NCBI RefSeq assembly: GCF_002995785.1
Contig: NZ_PVXO01000034.1
Location: 1 to 64,000 of the forward strand
Length of the DNA: 64,000 nucleotides
Reading direction: 5' to 3'
From: Clostridium liquoris
GTDB taxonomy: Bacteria; Bacillota; Clostridia; Clostridiales; Clostridiaceae
A program made the translations under genes and the position numbers. The notes beneath the pieces are model-generated. The model was not told where the DNA came from, ran no database searches, and saw nothing but the letters and a program-made list of their open reading frames with translations. Positions 1 through 10,264 of the stretch are shown here, in pieces (the first letter of the stretch is position 1; the number at the start of each line of letters is the position of its first letter).

Positions 1-117
1 GTTTCCGAATAGTCGTTGCATCAAACCGTTTTTACCTACTAAATCCTCCATACTATCACACTTATTTAGTTCTTTCTTAAGGTCAATATCTGGTATATTT
101 AATTCTCTCATAATCAT
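1..117 (-). CDS. IS256-family transposase, N-terminal fragment cut by window edge
   Basis: The minus-strand frame opens at 117 with ATG-ATT-ATG and runs off the left edge after 39 codons. It reads MIMRELNIPDIDLKKEL, then a Met-Glu-Asp-Leu-Val-Gly-Lys-Asn-Gly-Leu stretch that resembles the start of clostridial IS256/mutator-type transposases, where it precedes the DDE catalytic core. The core is outside the window, so intactness is unknown. Just upstream (179-224) is an IS256-like end containing GTGTAAA. The family call rests on a short N-terminus plus that end, so it is moderate; the second ATG at 111 is an alternative start. Confidence 0.6.
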   Translation of the reverse strand, partial: MIMRELNIPDIDLKKELNKCDSMEDLVGKNGLMQRLFGN

Positions 118-178
118 TACTCCTATCAAAAATATTTTGTAGATATTATTCCCATAATTACCAGCCACATATACAAAA

Positions 179-224
179 AGAACGTAGGTAGATTTGTATT
201 TACACAAATCTACCTACGTTCTCA
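179..224. repeat. Palindromic probable IS end
   Basis: A 19-base arm beginning AGAACGTAGGTAG (about 180-198) is repeated in perfect inverted form at about 205-223, with a 6-base loop. Read on the minus strand the centre is TTGTGTAAATAC; the GTGTAAA motif is typical of IS256-family terminal repeats. It lies upstream of the transposase start at 117, so it probably marks the transposase-start side of the element. The palindrome could also act as a terminator shielding the element from outside transcription. The other end and the target duplication are not in the window. Confidence 0.55.
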
Positions 225-319
225 CATACAATATATTGTAATATTTATTCTTAGTGCCATAGCTCTTTTCTAGAAGTTTAAGTTCATTAATTGTCAATTG
301 TGCTGTAAGTATCCCTCTT

Positions 320-715
320 CTAATGTTTCTTTCTAATTCTTATAAGGCCAGGAAACTCTTCATATAAAAGATCCTTAGATTTTTCTTCATCCTTTAAAAT
401 ATCGCTTAAACCTTCTACATCATCGATGAATTCCATATTATCTTCATTAAAATCTGGCCCGGTATAGTCATCTCCTACGAATTCGCATTGAGAATTATTA
501 TCACTGCTGTTATTATCCACATCATCAGCTGAAGAAGTGCTATTTTCATCCTCTATGATTTTGTCGATTTTTATTCCCCTCATATCAAAGTTACCCTGCA
601 GACATTTATTACAATTATTACACTTTTTATTTCTATCTAAATCACATACATCGCATTCTCCACAATCATTGCAAAGTTTATTGCTGTCTAATATACAATA
701 CTTATATTTTGGCAT
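320..715 (-). CDS. Cys-rich, acidic small protein of unknown function
   Basis: 131 residues. The first 43 residues hold nine cysteines arranged as repeated C-x2-C pairs (CNDCGECDVCD, then CNNCNKC), which suggests a zinc-binding or Fe-S-binding head. The rest (about residues 48-115) is strongly acidic and Ser/Asn/Asp-rich, ending in a basic RIRKKH tail. No signal peptide or membrane segment is visible. The start is ATG at 715 behind an AGAGGGGA-type site. It sits alone between the IS end and the divergently transcribed lexA. I do not recognise a named family; a metal-binding adaptor is only a guess. Confidence 0.75.
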   Translation of the reverse strand: MPKYKYCILDSNKLCNDCGECDVCDLDRNKKCNNCNKCLQGNFDMRGIKIDKIIEDENSTSSADDVDNNSSDNNSQCEFVGDDYTGPDFNEDNMEFIDDVEGLSDILKDEEKSKDLLYEEFPGLIRIRKKH

Positions 716-845
716 GTATTTATCCCCTCTTTACTTTTATAAGTTTTTGCAATTGATGAATTACTACATTAAGGTATTATATCAAAATGAAAAAATATAT
801 TCAACTAAAATAAAAATATAAATATCATAAGCATTTGTAATATGA

Positions 846-884
846 GAACATAAGTTTGATATTACTTAAAGTATATGGTATAAT
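846..884 (+). promoter_or_regulatory. lexA promoter with overlapping SOS box
   Basis: A promoter TTGATA (856-861), 17-base spacer, TATAAT (879-884) precedes lexA. The sequence GAACATAAGTTT (846-857) matches the Gram-positive LexA/DinR operator GAAC-N4-GTTC except for the last base, and overlaps the -35 element. LexA binding there would block RNA polymerase, giving autoregulation of the SOS response. Confidence 0.8.
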
Positions 885-914
885 TCAAATAAGATTAATT
901 TGCGAGGTGTTTAT

Positions 915-1517
915 ATGGCTAAACAGGATAAGCAAAGCGAAATATATGAATATATTAAAGATCAAATAAGAACAAAGGGATATCCACCTTCAGTGCGTGA
1001 AATTTGTGCTGCAGTTGGATTAAAATCAACCTCTACAGTTCATGGTCACCTGCAAAGATTGGAGAAAAAAGGTTTTATAAAAAGAGATCCTACAAAGCCT
1101 AGAGCTATTGAACTGGTGGACAGTACTGTATATAAAAAGGAAATGATAAATATTCCTATAATAGGCACTGTTACGGCCGGAACTCCTATTTTAGCAGTAG
1201 AGAATATTGAGGATACCTTTGCATTGCCTGTAAATTTTATAAAAAGCAACAATGAACTTTTTATGTTAAAGATACATGGTAAAAGTATGATTGATGCTGG
1301 TATAATGGATGAAGATTTTGCTATACTTGAGCAGACTAATTCAGCAGAAAATGGTGATATAATTGTGGCTTTAATAGAAAATGAAGCTACTATTAAAAGA
1401 TTTTATAGAGAAAATGGATACATAAGATTACAACCAGAAAATAAAACTATGAAGCCTATAATAGTTAAGGATTGTAAAATAATTGGCAGGCTAGTAGGGC
1501 TGTATAGAAAGTATTAA
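915..1517 (+). CDS. lexA: LexA, SOS transcriptional repressor
   Basis: 200 residues. LexA represses DNA-damage genes and inactivates itself when RecA filaments stimulate its autocleavage. Residues 1-65 form the winged helix DNA-binding domain; residues 80-200 are the peptidase S24 domain. The cleavage pair is Ala88-Gly89 (GTVTAGT), the nucleophile Ser124 (HGKSM) and the general base Lys161 (TIKRF). ATG at 915 is preferred over the TTG at 900 because GAGGTG at 904-909 is well spaced for it. It is transcribed alone from an SOS-box promoter and ends in a bidirectional terminator shared with the convergent gene. Confidence 0.97.
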   Translation: MAKQDKQSEIYEYIKDQIRTKGYPPSVREICAAVGLKSTSTVHGHLQRLEKKGFIKRDPTKPRAIELVDSTVYKKEMINIPIIGTVTAGTPILAVENIEDTFALPVNFIKSNNELFMLKIHGKSMIDAGIMDEDFAILEQTNSAENGDIIVALIENEATIKRFYRENGYIRLQPENKTMKPIIVKDCKIIGRLVGLYRKY

Positions 1518-1544
1518 AAGATAGGGCTATTTACCCTATCTTTT
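1516..1544. terminator. Bidirectional terminator between lexA and the convergent PLP-enzyme gene
   Basis: AAAAGATAGGG and CCCTATCTTTT form an 11-base-pair stem with a 7-base loop. It starts in the lexA stop codon and ends four bases before the stop of the minus-strand gene. The A and T runs flank both sides, so it can work in both directions. Confidence 0.85.
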
Positions 1545-1547
1545 ACT

Positions 1548-2840
1548 TTACTTGTTATCTGTATTAAGTATTTTATTAAGGGCAATTAGAATTCCTATCT
1601 TTGCATGATCAAATGTAAGCCCTCCCTGTAAATATGCAATATAAGGCTCTCTTATGGGAGCATCAGCTGATAATTCAATAGATGATCCCTGAACAAAAGC
1701 CCCTGCTGCCATTATTATCTGATCTTCATAACCTGGCATATCCCATGGCTCGCATTGAAGAAAAGAATCAACTGGTGAACCCTGCTGAATACCCTTGCAG
1801 AAATTTATAAGTTTTTCTTTATCATTAAACTTTATAGATTGAATTATATCGCTTCTCTTTTCATTATATTTTGGTAAAACTTCAAAACCTGCTAACTCCA
1901 TTATCCTTGAACAAAAAATAGCACCTTTAACTGCTTCCATAGCTACATGAGGAGCAATAAATAACCCCTGAAATAGTAATCTCATAACTCCAAAAGTTGA
2001 GCCACATTCCCCTCCTATTCCTGGAATAGTAAGTCTATAGGCAGCTTGAGTAACATATTCACTCTTACCTACTATGTATCCTCCTGTTGGTGCAATCCCT
2101 CCACCAATGTTCTTTATTAAAGAACCTGCTATTAAATCCGCTCCTACATCTGTAGGTTCTATTGTATCAATAAATTCTCCATAACAGTTATCTACAAAAC
2201 AAATCACATCCTTCCTTATGTTCTTAATAAAGCTAATTATTTCTTTTATTTCAGAAACTAATAGGGAATTTCTCCATCCGTAACCAGTAGATCTCTGTAT
2301 GTGGACTAATTTAATGCTTTTATCTTCAATTAATGCTTCTCTTACTGCATCGAGATCTACTTTACCATTCTTTAAATCTATTTGTTTATAATTAATTCCA
2401 TATTCTTTTAGAGAACCTATATTCTTATCTCCTGCTATGCCTATTATGCTATTTAGAGTATCATAAGGAGCTCCTACAATAGAAAGCATAGTATCATTAG
2501 GCCTTAGGTTTCCAAATAAAGCTGCTCCAATAGCGTGAGTACCATTTACAAAATGGGGCCTAACCAAAGCAGCCTCTGCATTAAATACTCTAGCATACAC
2601 CCTATCTAATGCATCTCTGCCTATATCTCCATAACCATAGCCTGTAGAATTAGTAAAATGAGAATCACTTATTCTTTCCTCTTGAAATGCATGTAAAACT
2701 TTTAGTTGATTAAATTCTCTTATTTCATCATACTTTGCAAATTCAGGTTCTACATCATTTAAGGCTCTTTCATATAAGTCTATAACGTTATCCTTAATTT
2801 TATAAATATTTTTTAATTGTTCTTTTGTGTTTTTAATCAT
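1548..2840 (-). CDS. Methionine gamma-lyase family (aluminium resistance protein-like) PLP enzyme
   Basis: 430 residues, full length for the Met_gamma_lyase family (PF06838; YnbB in Bacillus). The fold-type I PLP signature is clear: a glycine-rich cofactor loop near residues 97-112, Asp217 in VDNCYGEF and the Schiff-base Lys243 in SLIKNIGGG. The annotation 'aluminium resistance' is historical; the substrate is not established, although C-S lyase chemistry on sulfur amino acids is likely. ATG at 2840 follows AGGGGAGGG. It lies downstream of hfq, separated by a terminator, and converges with lexA. Confidence 0.9.
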   Translation of the reverse strand: MIKNTKEQLKNIYKIKDNVIDLYERALNDVEPEFAKYDEIREFNQLKVLHAFQEERISDSHFTNSTGYGYGDIGRDALDRVYARVFNAEAALVRPHFVNGTHAIGAALFGNLRPNDTMLSIVGAPYDTLNSIIGIAGDKNIGSLKEYGINYKQIDLKNGKVDLDAVREALIEDKSIKLVHIQRSTGYGWRNSLLVSEIKEIISFIKNIRKDVICFVDNCYGEFIDTIEPTDVGADLIAGSLIKNIGGGIAPTGGYIVGKSEYVTQAAYRLTIPGIGGECGSTFGVMRLLFQGLFIAPHVAMEAVKGAIFCSRIMELAGFEVLPKYNEKRSDIIQSIKFNDKEKLINFCKGIQQGSPVDSFLQCEPWDMPGYEDQIIMAAGAFVQGSSIELSADAPIREPYIAYLQGGLTFDHAKIGILIALNKILNTDNK

Positions 2841-2909
2841 TTTTAAGAACCCTCCCCTATTTAATTTTATGTATTAAAACTATAACCACAATTAAATATA
2901 TTATCATAT

Positions 2910-2944
2910 AAAAAAAGAATAGGCAAAATAATTCGCCTACTCTT
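2910..2944 (-). terminator. Terminator at the end of hfq
   Basis: On the minus strand AGAGTAGGC pairs with GCCTATTCT around a short AT loop and is followed by seven T. The 5' arm overlaps the last codons of hfq. It separates hfq from the PLP-enzyme gene. Confidence 0.75.
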
Positions 2945-3182
2945 CTTCATTTTCTGGTGTAGAAGTAAATAATATTGCCTTAGCGGGTGTTATTGTAGAA
3001 ATGGCATGCTTATATATAAGCATCTGTTGACCTTTGCAATCTAATACTACAGTAAAACTATCAAATCCTTTTACTATCCCCTTAAGCTGGAACCCATTAG
3101 TTAAATATATAGTAACATCAGTTTTATTTTTCCTGGCTCCGTTTAAAAATATATCTTGTAAATTATTAACCGCTTTGCTCAT
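2937..3182 (-). CDS. hfq: Hfq, RNA chaperone
   Basis: 81 residues. Hfq is an Sm-like hexameric ring that binds U-rich and A-rich RNA, supporting small-RNA regulation. The N-terminal helix ([13 protein letters not shown]), the Sm1 region ending [10 protein letters not shown] and the Sm2 motif YKHAIST are all present; a short acidic tail ENEEE closes the protein. The start is ATG at 3182, nine bases after GGAGG; the GTG at 3191 overlaps that ribosome site and is rejected. It follows miaA in the usual clostridial/proteobacterial mutL-miaA-hfq order. Confidence 0.96.
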   Translation of the reverse strand: MSKAVNNLQDIFLNGARKNKTDVTIYLTNGFQLKGIVKGFDSFTVVLDCKGQQMLIYKHAISTITPAKAILFTSTPENEEE

Positions 3183-3271
3183 ATAACTCACCCTCCATTA
3201 TGTACTTTATAATATTATTCTATAAATTATAAGAAAATCCTTTTAATTCCCCAATTAATTCACCTTATGAT

Positions 3272-4207
3272 TTATTTTTTTACTTCTTTAGTTTTCTTTA
3301 TAATACTATTTACTATGTCTTCATCAGAAGAAAATTCATCTTTATTTATCCAGATAGCTCTTTTATCTTTTCTAAACCAAGTGAGCTGCCTTTTAGCGTA
3401 GTTTCTACTGCCCTTTTTAATTAGGTAAATCATTTCATCTAAAGTTATATTCCCTTGAAGATAATATAGTACTTCTTTATATCCTATACCTTTCATAGAC
3501 TGCATATTCTCATTACAACCCATTTCTTTAAGCTTTTTTACTTCCTCTATAAGACCCTTTTCCAGCATTATATCCACTCTTTTATCTATTCTTTCATACA
3601 ATTTAGCCCTATCCATATTTAATACAAAATAATTTATATTATAAGGAATATTATACATATCCTGTTCTGCAGAATATTCACTCATAGTCTTCCCTGTTAA
3701 TTTATATACCTCTAAAGCTCTTATTACTCTTTTTAGATTATTGTAGTGTATTTTGTTGTAGGATTCTATGTCTACTTCTTTTAATAGGTTATGTACATAT
3801 TCCTTACCCTTTTCATTAGCTAGGATTTCTAGATAATTTCTATACTCATCATCCTTATGTGCTTCGGTAAAGTTATAATTATATATTAAGGAATTTATAT
3901 ATAATCCAGTTCCACCTACTACCATAGGAAGTTTATTTTTTGCATATATTTCTTCTATAGCCTTTTCTGCATGTTCTTTAAATTCTGCAGCACTAAAACT
4001 ATCCCATGGTTCTACTATATCTATAAGATAGTGCTTTATACCCTTCATTTCCATATGTTTTACCTTAGCGGAACCTATATCCATGTGCTTATAAATTTGC
4101 ATAGAATCCGCGGATATGATCTCTCCATTTAATCTCTTGGCTAAAGAAATTGAAATATCAGTTTTGCCTACTGCAGTAGGACCAGCTAGTATAAATAAGT
4201 CTTTCAT
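3272..4207 (-). CDS. miaA: MiaA, tRNA dimethylallyltransferase
   Basis: 311 residues, normal for the family. MiaA transfers a dimethylallyl group to N6 of A37 in tRNAs reading UNN codons; MiaB (8820-10148) then methylthiolates the product. The P-loop GPTAVGKT (residues 9-16), the DSMQIYK segment, GGTGLYI and the C-terminal [12 protein letters not shown] are visible. The frame is open for 31 codons further upstream inside mutL, but ATG at 4207 with [11 protein letters not shown] fits the family start. It begins 17 bases after the mutL stop. Confidence 0.96.
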   Translation of the reverse strand: MKDLFILAGPTAVGKTDISISLAKRLNGEIISADSMQIYKHMDIGSAKVKHMEMKGIKHYLIDIVEPWDSFSAAEFKEHAEKAIEEIYAKNKLPMVVGGTGLYINSLIYNYNFTEAHKDDEYRNYLEILANEKGKEYVHNLLKEVDIESYNKIHYNNLKRVIRALEVYKLTGKTMSEYSAEQDMYNIPYNINYFVLNMDRAKLYERIDKRVDIMLEKGLIEEVKKLKEMGCNENMQSMKGIGYKEVLYYLQGNITLDEMIYLIKKGSRNYAKRQLTWFRKDKRAIWINKDEFSSDEDIVNSIIKKTKEVKK

Positions 4208-4224
4208 ATCTAGTATCTCTCCCT

Positions 4225-6099
4225 TTACTGTATTCTCTTGAATCTTTTTTCTAATTCGTATAAAGTTATTTTTATTATTGTAGGTCTGCCATGAGGACAT
4301 GTAAAAGGATCGTCTATATATCTTAAATCTTCTAAAAGGCTTTCCATTTCTTCTAGTGATAATTTATCATTAGCCTTTACTGCAGATTTGCATGCAAGCT
4401 TTGCTATTTTATTGTATTTTATATCGGTTGTATCTCCACTTCCTAAATTCTTTATATTATCAATTATTTCCATAAATAGATTATTTAATTCAGGTTTTCC
4501 AATAATAAAGGGTACTTCTCTTATACTTATAGTATTATCCCCAAAAATTTCTATATTAAAACCTGCTATTTTAAATATTTCCTTATTTTCTATATAACAT
4601 GTAAAATCCTCAGGCAATAATTCTATTACTACGGGAGATAATAATATTTGAGATTTAACTCCGTCATTTTGTATATTAGATCTATATTTTTCAAAAAGTA
4701 TTTTTTCGTGAGCTGCATGTTGATCTATCATATATAAATCCTCAGCACCTTCTGCTAATATATAAGTACTATGAAATTGCCCTATTATTTTAAGTTTTTC
4801 AAATTTAGCTGTAGGTACTCCTTTTGGTACATTAACTTCATCATTCTTTAATATTACTTCATCAGTATTTAAAGGTTTAGCTTTATCTTCATTAATAAAA
4901 TTACTATTATAGCAGGAGTTTAATTCATAATTGTTATTTGTTAAATCATCTTTTCTGGTATACATTTTTTCTAATTTATAAAGATTTTCATCTTTTAAAT
5001 CTATGGGTAGTTGAATTTTTTGAATAGATTCAAATTCAGGGTCTTGCTTTGTCCCTTGAGAAGTTAAATTACCTGTATTATTTTCCACATCTATATTAAA
5101 GGAATCTAAAAGGCTATCTCTTAAAGCTTTATGTACTCCGTTAAATACTGAAGCAAAAACCATTCTATCATCTTTAAACTTAATTTCAGTTTTTGTAGGA
5201 TGTACATTAACATCAACATACTCAGGAAAAATGTCTATAAATACTATAAAAAAAGGAAACTTATTTATGGTTAAAAAGGATTTGAAGGCATTTTCCACTG
5301 CGGTGGTAATAAGTCTGTTTTTTATATATCTCTTGTTTACAAATATGCTTTGATTATTTCTACTTCCTCTGCTTATCTCTGCACTTCCTATATATCCATA
5401 TATGGATAAAATATCATTGTGTTGTTCAAAGCTTGTAATATTATCTATGGTGTTCTTTCCATATATAGTTCTTATAACATCCAAAATATTTCCTGTACCA
5501 TAAGTATTTAATGTGGTTTTATTGTTATTTATTAGCTTAAAAGCTATATCTGGATTAGCTAAAGCCAATCTATGGATTATATCAGATATTAGAGAAGCTT
5601 CTCTTGATGGAGATTTTAGAAATTTAAGCCTAGCAGGTACATTATAAAAAAGATCTCTAACCTCTATAACAGTACCCCTATTAGCCCCTATTTCACTTAT
5701 ATAATTTATTGTTCCACCATCAATGCTTATCTCTTTACCAAAGCTAAATTCTTCTACTCTGCTTCTTAAAAGAGTTTTTGATACAGAAGATATACTAGCT
5801 AAAGCTTCACCTCTAAAACCCATGGTATTTAATGCAAACACATCTTCAATTTTCTCTATTTTACTAGTAGCATGAGCTAGGAATGCCTTTTCTATATCCT
5901 CAGGGTATATACCTGAACCATCATCTGTAACTCTTATTAATTTTTCTCCCCCATCTTCAATTTCTACTGTTATGTTCTTACTCTTTGCATCTATACTGTT
6001 TTCCACTAATTCTTTAACTACAGAAAAGGGTCTTTCCACCACTTCTCCTGCAGCAATTTTATTAAAAGTATCCTTATCTAATAAATTAATTCTACCCAA
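4225..6099 (-). CDS. mutL: MutL, mismatch-repair ATPase and endonuclease
   Basis: 624 residues. The N-terminal GHKL ATPase shows [21 protein letters not shown] and GFRGEAL. The C-terminal domain carries the endonuclease metal motif [12 protein letters not shown] together with ACKSAVKA and CPHGRPT, so this is the nicking type of MutL found in bacteria lacking MutH. The linker between about residues 335 and 440 is Asn/Asp-rich and variable. TTG at 6099 gives M-GRINLLD, the usual N-terminus, eight bases after GGTGG; the upstream GTG at 6111 sits inside the ribosome site. It is coupled to mutS with a 15-base gap. Confidence 0.95.
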   Translation of the reverse strand: MGRINLLDKDTFNKIAAGEVVERPFSVVKELVENSIDAKSKNITVEIEDGGEKLIRVTDDGSGIYPEDIEKAFLAHATSKIEKIEDVFALNTMGFRGEALASISSVSKTLLRSRVEEFSFGKEISIDGGTINYISEIGANRGTVIEVRDLFYNVPARLKFLKSPSREASLISDIIHRLALANPDIAFKLINNNKTTLNTYGTGNILDVIRTIYGKNTIDNITSFEQHNDILSIYGYIGSAEISRGSRNNQSIFVNKRYIKNRLITTAVENAFKSFLTINKFPFFIVFIDIFPEYVDVNVHPTKTEIKFKDDRMVFASVFNGVHKALRDSLLDSFNIDVENNTGNLTSQGTKQDPEFESIQKIQLPIDLKDENLYKLEKMYTRKDDLTNNNYELNSCYNSNFINEDKAKPLNTDEVILKNDEVNVPKGVPTAKFEKLKIIGQFHSTYILAEGAEDLYMIDQHAAHEKILFEKYRSNIQNDGVKSQILLSPVVIELLPEDFTCYIENKEIFKIAGFNIEIFGDNTISIREVPFIIGKPELNNLFMEIIDNIKNLGSGDTTDIKYNKIAKLACKSAVKANDKLSLEEMESLLEDLRYIDDPFTCPHGRPTIIKITLYELEKRFKRIQ

Positions 6100-6114
6100 A
6101 TATTTCCCCACCTT

Positions 6115-8766
6115 TTAAATGGATCTAGCTTTTTTAACAATTTCGTACAGTTTATTAAAACCTTCAAAAGGAGTAATATTCATTACATCAATAGAGGATA
6201 TTTCCTTTATTAAATTATCCTTTTGAATATCTGTAAAATCTAATTGAAAACTATCTTTTGTAGAGCTAGCATTATTATGTTCTATTATATCATTTTTAGC
6301 TTGATTATTAACTTCACTTATGGCTGTTTCTGAAGTTATATTATTTATATCAATATTATTGCTCTTATCTTTTTCTATAGAATACAATATCTCCTTTGCT
6401 CTTTTTATTACTTCTTCAGGAAGACCAGCTAGCTTTGCTACTTCTATTCCATAGGATTGATCTGCCCCTCCCCTAACTATCTTCCTTAAGAATACTATAT
6501 CATTATCTATTTCCTTTACAGATACAGAGTAATTTTTTACTCCTTTAATGGTATGCTCTAATGCGGTTAATTCATGATAATGGGTAGCAAATAGAGTTTT
6601 ACATTTTAAATCTTTATTATTGCATATATACTCTATAACTGCCCAGGCGATGCTTAAGCCATCAAATGTACTAGTACCCCTTCCTACCTCATCTAATAGT
6701 ATTAAACTTTTATTGGTAGCGTTCTTTAATATATTTGATACTTCCCACATTTCCACCATAAAGGTACTTTTGCCTGCAGCTAAATCATCTGAAGCGCCTA
6801 TCCTTGTAAATATCTTATCACATATGGATATCTTCGCCTTTTTTGCAGGAACAAAGCTGCCTATTTGAGCCATAATGACAATTAAAGCTACTTGTCTCAT
6901 ATATGTAGATTTACCTGCCATATTAGGCCCTGTTATAAGCAATAATTCATCTTCTGTGGTATTCAATAGAGTATCATTAGCTACGAAATTTCCTGTGGGA
7001 ATCATTTTCTCTACCACAGGATGTCTGCCTTCTTCTATTAATATTTCATCCTTATTTGTAATTTCAGGCTTAGAATAATTATTTTCCAAGGCTGATGTAG
7101 CTAGTGAACTTAAGCAATCTAAATTCGCTATTATGCTAGCGGAATTTTTCATTCTATCTATATGCTTTTCAATAGAATCCCTTATGGCTACAAAAACCTC
7201 ATATTCTAAATTCACTAGCTTTTCTTCTGCTCCAAGTATCTTATCCTCCATTTCCTTTAGCTCAGGGGTTATGTATCTTTCTGCATTTGCTAAAGTCTGC
7301 TTTCTTATATATCTACCTTCTGGTACAGAGGATAAATTGGATTTTGTAATCTCTATATAATAACCAAATACTTTATTGTAGCCAACCTTTAAGGACTTAA
7401 TGCCTGTAAATTCCCTTTCCTTATTTTCTAAGTTTGCTATCCACTCTTTACCGTGAGTTTTTGCCCTTCTTAATTCATCTATATCCTCATTATATCCTTC
7501 TTTTATAATATTGCCTTCCTTAACAGATAAAGAAGGATTATCCACTATGGAATTATTGAGAAGCTGAAAAATATCTTTAAGATCATCTAAACCTTCATAC
7601 ATACTAACTAATAAGTTACTTTTAAAATTTTTAATTATGTTTTTAATGTTTGGTATCTTTTCTATAGAATTTTTAAGAGAAAGCAGTTCCTTAGCATTAA
7701 CATTCTTTGAGGAAATCTTGCCAACTATTCTTTCAATATCATATATATCCTTTAGACTTTCCTTTAGATCCTCATGCAAAGATAGATTATTTAATAACTC
7801 TTCTACTGCTGCTAATCTATCCTCTATCATATTCTTATTAATTAAAGGCTGTTCAATCCATTTTCTAAGCTGTCTTCCTCCCATGGAAGTATTAGTTTTA
7901 TCTAGAATCCAAAGCAGGGAACCTTTTTTGCTTTTATCTCTTATGGTTTCTGTAAGCTCAAGATTACGCCTGGTGTTTATATCAATGGATAAAAAGTCCA
8001 CTATATTATAATATTGAAATTTATCTATGTGAGATAAGCAGGTCTTTTGAGTTTCTAGCATATATTTTAATAAACAGTTACTATTTTTTATTAAGCAATT
8101 AGAATAATCCTCCCTTTTAAAATCAGGAAACTGGTGTTCTAGTGTGTCTTCTAAGGAAAAATACTGTTTTCCTAACTTTGTAAACACTACATCAAATCTA
8201 TCTTTTATAGTATTTACTATTTTTTCATCTGTATTTTCTTCTATTAATATTTCGCTGGGATTATATTTAGAAATTTCATCTAATAGAATAGATTCATTGT
8301 AATGACAGCTAGTAGCAGAAAATTCTCCTGTAGAAATGTCACAAAAGCATATACCACATTCTCCACTTTCATCTATATAAAAACTCATGATGTAGTTATT
8401 TTTATTTTCCTCAAGAAAAGCCGCATCTGTGTAGGTTCCAGGAGTTATTATCTTTATAATATCTCTTTTCACAATACCCTTGGCTAAGGCTGGATCTTCA
8501 AGTTGTTCACAGATGGCAACTTTATATCCTTTGCTTATCAATCTTGTTATATATGTATTAGCGGCATGGTAAGGTATTCCACACATTGGGGCTCTATTCT
8601 CAAGGCCACAATCCCTCCCTGTTAAAACCAACTCTAATTCCCTTGAAGCAATTTCTGCATCTTCAAAGAACATTTCGTAAAAATCACCAAGCCTAAAGAA
8701 AAGTATGCAATCCTTGCATTTTTCCTTAACTTCTAAATACTGCTGCATCATTGGGGTAAGTGCCAA
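6115..8766 (-). CDS. mutS: MutS, mismatch recognition ATPase
   Basis: 883 residues. MutS binds base mismatches and recruits MutL. The mismatch-contacting Phe-x-Glu is in GDFYEMF near residue 30. The ATPase has the Walker [10 protein letters not shown] near residue 613, ST-AS signature [13 protein letters not shown], and Walker [15 protein letters not shown] low-complexity Asn/Asp/Ser linker precedes the C-terminal dimerisation tail. I chose TTG at 8766 ([10 protein letters not shown], the standard N-terminus) because GGAAGG lies eight bases upstream; the GTG at 8775 overlaps it. A terminator hairpin ends 28 bases upstream with no room for a promoter between, so mutSL transcription may depend partly on read-through from miaB. 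Confidence 0.96.
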   Translation of the reverse strand: MALTPMMQQYLEVKEKCKDCILFFRLGDFYEMFFEDAEIASRELELVLTGRDCGLENRAPMCGIPYHAANTYITRLISKGYKVAICEQLEDPALAKGIVKRDIIKIITPGTYTDAAFLEENKNNYIMSFYIDESGECGICFCDISTGEFSATSCHYNESILLDEISKYNPSEILIEENTDEKIVNTIKDRFDVVFTKLGKQYFSLEDTLEHQFPDFKREDYSNCLIKNSNCLLKYMLETQKTCLSHIDKFQYYNIVDFLSIDINTRRNLELTETIRDKSKKGSLLWILDKTNTSMGGRQLRKWIEQPLINKNMIEDRLAAVEELLNNLSLHEDLKESLKDIYDIERIVGKISSKNVNAKELLSLKNSIEKIPNIKNIIKNFKSNLLVSMYEGLDDLKDIFQLLNNSIVDNPSLSVKEGNIIKEGYNEDIDELRRAKTHGKEWIANLENKEREFTGIKSLKVGYNKVFGYYIEITKSNLSSVPEGRYIRKQTLANAERYITPELKEMEDKILGAEEKLVNLEYEVFVAIRDSIEKHIDRMKNSASIIANLDCLSSLATSALENNYSKPEITNKDEILIEEGRHPVVEKMIPTGNFVANDTLLNTTEDELLLITGPNMAGKSTYMRQVALIVIMAQIGSFVPAKKAKISICDKIFTRIGASDDLAAGKSTFMVEMWEVSNILKNATNKSLILLDEVGRGTSTFDGLSIAWAVIEYICNNKDLKCKTLFATHYHELTALEHTIKGVKNYSVSVKEIDNDIVFLRKIVRGGADQSYGIEVAKLAGLPEEVIKRAKEILYSIEKDKSNNIDINNITSETAISEVNNQAKNDIIEHNNASSTKDSFQLDFTDIQKDNLIKEISSIDVMNITPFEGFNKLYEIVKKARSI

Positions 8767-8793
8767 TTTCTTCACCTTCCTTATGTAATCTAT

Positions 8794-8822
8794 AAAAAAA
8801 GCCCTATTAAAGAGCTTTTTTA
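8794..8822 (-). terminator. Terminator between miaB and mutS
   Basis: On the minus strand AAAAAGCTCT and AGGGCTTTTTTT flank a short TTAAT loop, giving a stem with a T run. It starts at the miaB stop codon and ends just upstream of the mutS ribosome site. Read-through is expected unless mutS has a promoter within miaB. Confidence 0.7.
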
Positions 8823-10148
8823 TATTTCTTCTCCTATTAAGGAGAAGCTTTGAGCTTTTGTTATTTTAACCATTACTAATTTTCCTATATTATCCTTATT
8901 GCCAATGAAGTTTACAAGCTTCCCTGTCCTAGTTCTGCCCGTTAATTTATCCTCATCATTTTTACTTTCTCCTTCTACTAATACTTCTACCACTTTACCG
9001 TCATATTCCTTATTTTTCTTAGCTGAAATTCTATTTACTACCTCTACTAATCTATTAAATCTATCATGTTTTACACTGTCCTTAACTTGATTCTCCATTT
9101 CATCAGCTGGAGTACCTTTTCTATTGGAGTATATAAATGTGAATGCAGAATCATACTCAACTTCTTCTATTAATGTTAAAGTATCTATAAAGTCCTCTTC
9201 ACTCTCCCCAGGGAATCCAACAATTATGTCAGTAGTTAAAGCAACATTAGGAATTTTTTCTTTTATTTTCTTTACAAGAGCTAAATATTGTTCTCTATCA
9301 TAATGCCTGTTCATTTTCTTTAATACTTTTGTGGAGCCTGATTGTACAGGTAAATGAATTTGCTCACATAGTTTATCACATTCTTTTACAGCATCTATTA
9401 AGTCTTCGGTTAAATCCTTAGGGTGAGAAGTCATAAATCTTATCCTGTCTATTCCCTCTATTTTGTTTATTCTTCTTAATAGATTACTAAAACTTACTGC
9501 TGGAGATAAATCTTTACCATAAGAGTTCACATTTTGACCAAGTAAAGTAATTTCTTTATATCCCTTTTTAACTAATTCCATAATTTCATGTTCTATGTCT
9601 TCAGGTTTTCTGCTTCTTTCTCTTCCCCTTACATAGGGAACAATACAATAAGTACAGAAATTATTACATCCATACATAATGGTTACGAAAGCTTTAACAT
9701 TGCTCTTTCTATCTATTGGAAGCCCCTCCACTATACCTTCTTCTTTATTCCATATTTCTACTATAGATTTACCTTCATGTTTTACCCTGTTTAAATATTC
9801 AGGAAATTTGTAAGCATTATGAGTCCCAAATAATATATCCACAAAGGGATATTTCTTCATTATAGATTCTGCCATGCCTTCTTGCTGCATCATACAACCG
9901 CATACCGCTATTATAAGATTTGGATTCTTTTCTTTAAGCTTTTTTAATGCACCTAAATTTCCATATACCTTTAATTCAGCATTTTCTCTAACACAACAGG
10001 TATTAAAAATGATTATATCAGACTTTTGTCTTTCCTCTGTTCTAGAATATCCTAAGTTCTTCAGCATGCCTGATAGCTTTTCCGAATCCTCTTCATTCAT
10101 CTGACAACCCCATGTTTCTATATAAAATAAACCTTTATCTTTTTCCAT
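8820..10148 (-). CDS. miaB: MiaB, tRNA-2-methylthio-N6-dimethylallyladenosine synthase
   Basis: 442 residues. A radical-SAM methylthiotransferase that adds a methylthio group at C2 of i6A37, acting after MiaA. The N-terminal MTTase domain supplies three cluster cysteines near Cys15, Cys51 and Cys85. The radical-SAM motif is C161-x3-C165-x2-C168 (CNNFCTYC). A TRAM domain occupies the last 65 residues or so. ATG at 10148 lies eight bases after GAGG; the longer GTG start at 10157 is inside the ribosome site. Its presence with miaA in the same block is functionally coherent. Confidence 0.96.
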   Translation of the reverse strand: MEKDKGLFYIETWGCQMNEEDSEKLSGMLKNLGYSRTEERQKSDIIIFNTCCVRENAELKVYGNLGALKKLKEKNPNLIIAVCGCMMQQEGMAESIMKKYPFVDILFGTHNAYKFPEYLNRVKHEGKSIVEIWNKEEGIVEGLPIDRKSNVKAFVTIMYGCNNFCTYCIVPYVRGRERSRKPEDIEHEIMELVKKGYKEITLLGQNVNSYGKDLSPAVSFSNLLRRINKIEGIDRIRFMTSHPKDLTEDLIDAVKECDKLCEQIHLPVQSGSTKVLKKMNRHYDREQYLALVKKIKEKIPNVALTTDIIVGFPGESEEDFIDTLTLIEEVEYDSAFTFIYSNRKGTPADEMENQVKDSVKHDRFNRLVEVVNRISAKKNKEYDGKVVEVLVEGESKNDEDKLTGRTRTGKLVNFIGNKDNIGKLVMVKITKAQSFSLIGEEI

Positions 10149-10264
10149 GTAGTTCACCTCATAAAATATTTTATCTATTTAACATTCTACATTATACTAT
10201 ATTTTATATTCATTATCTATTTTTTATCAAATTTTGTGATATAAATATTTAATTATCTTTAATC

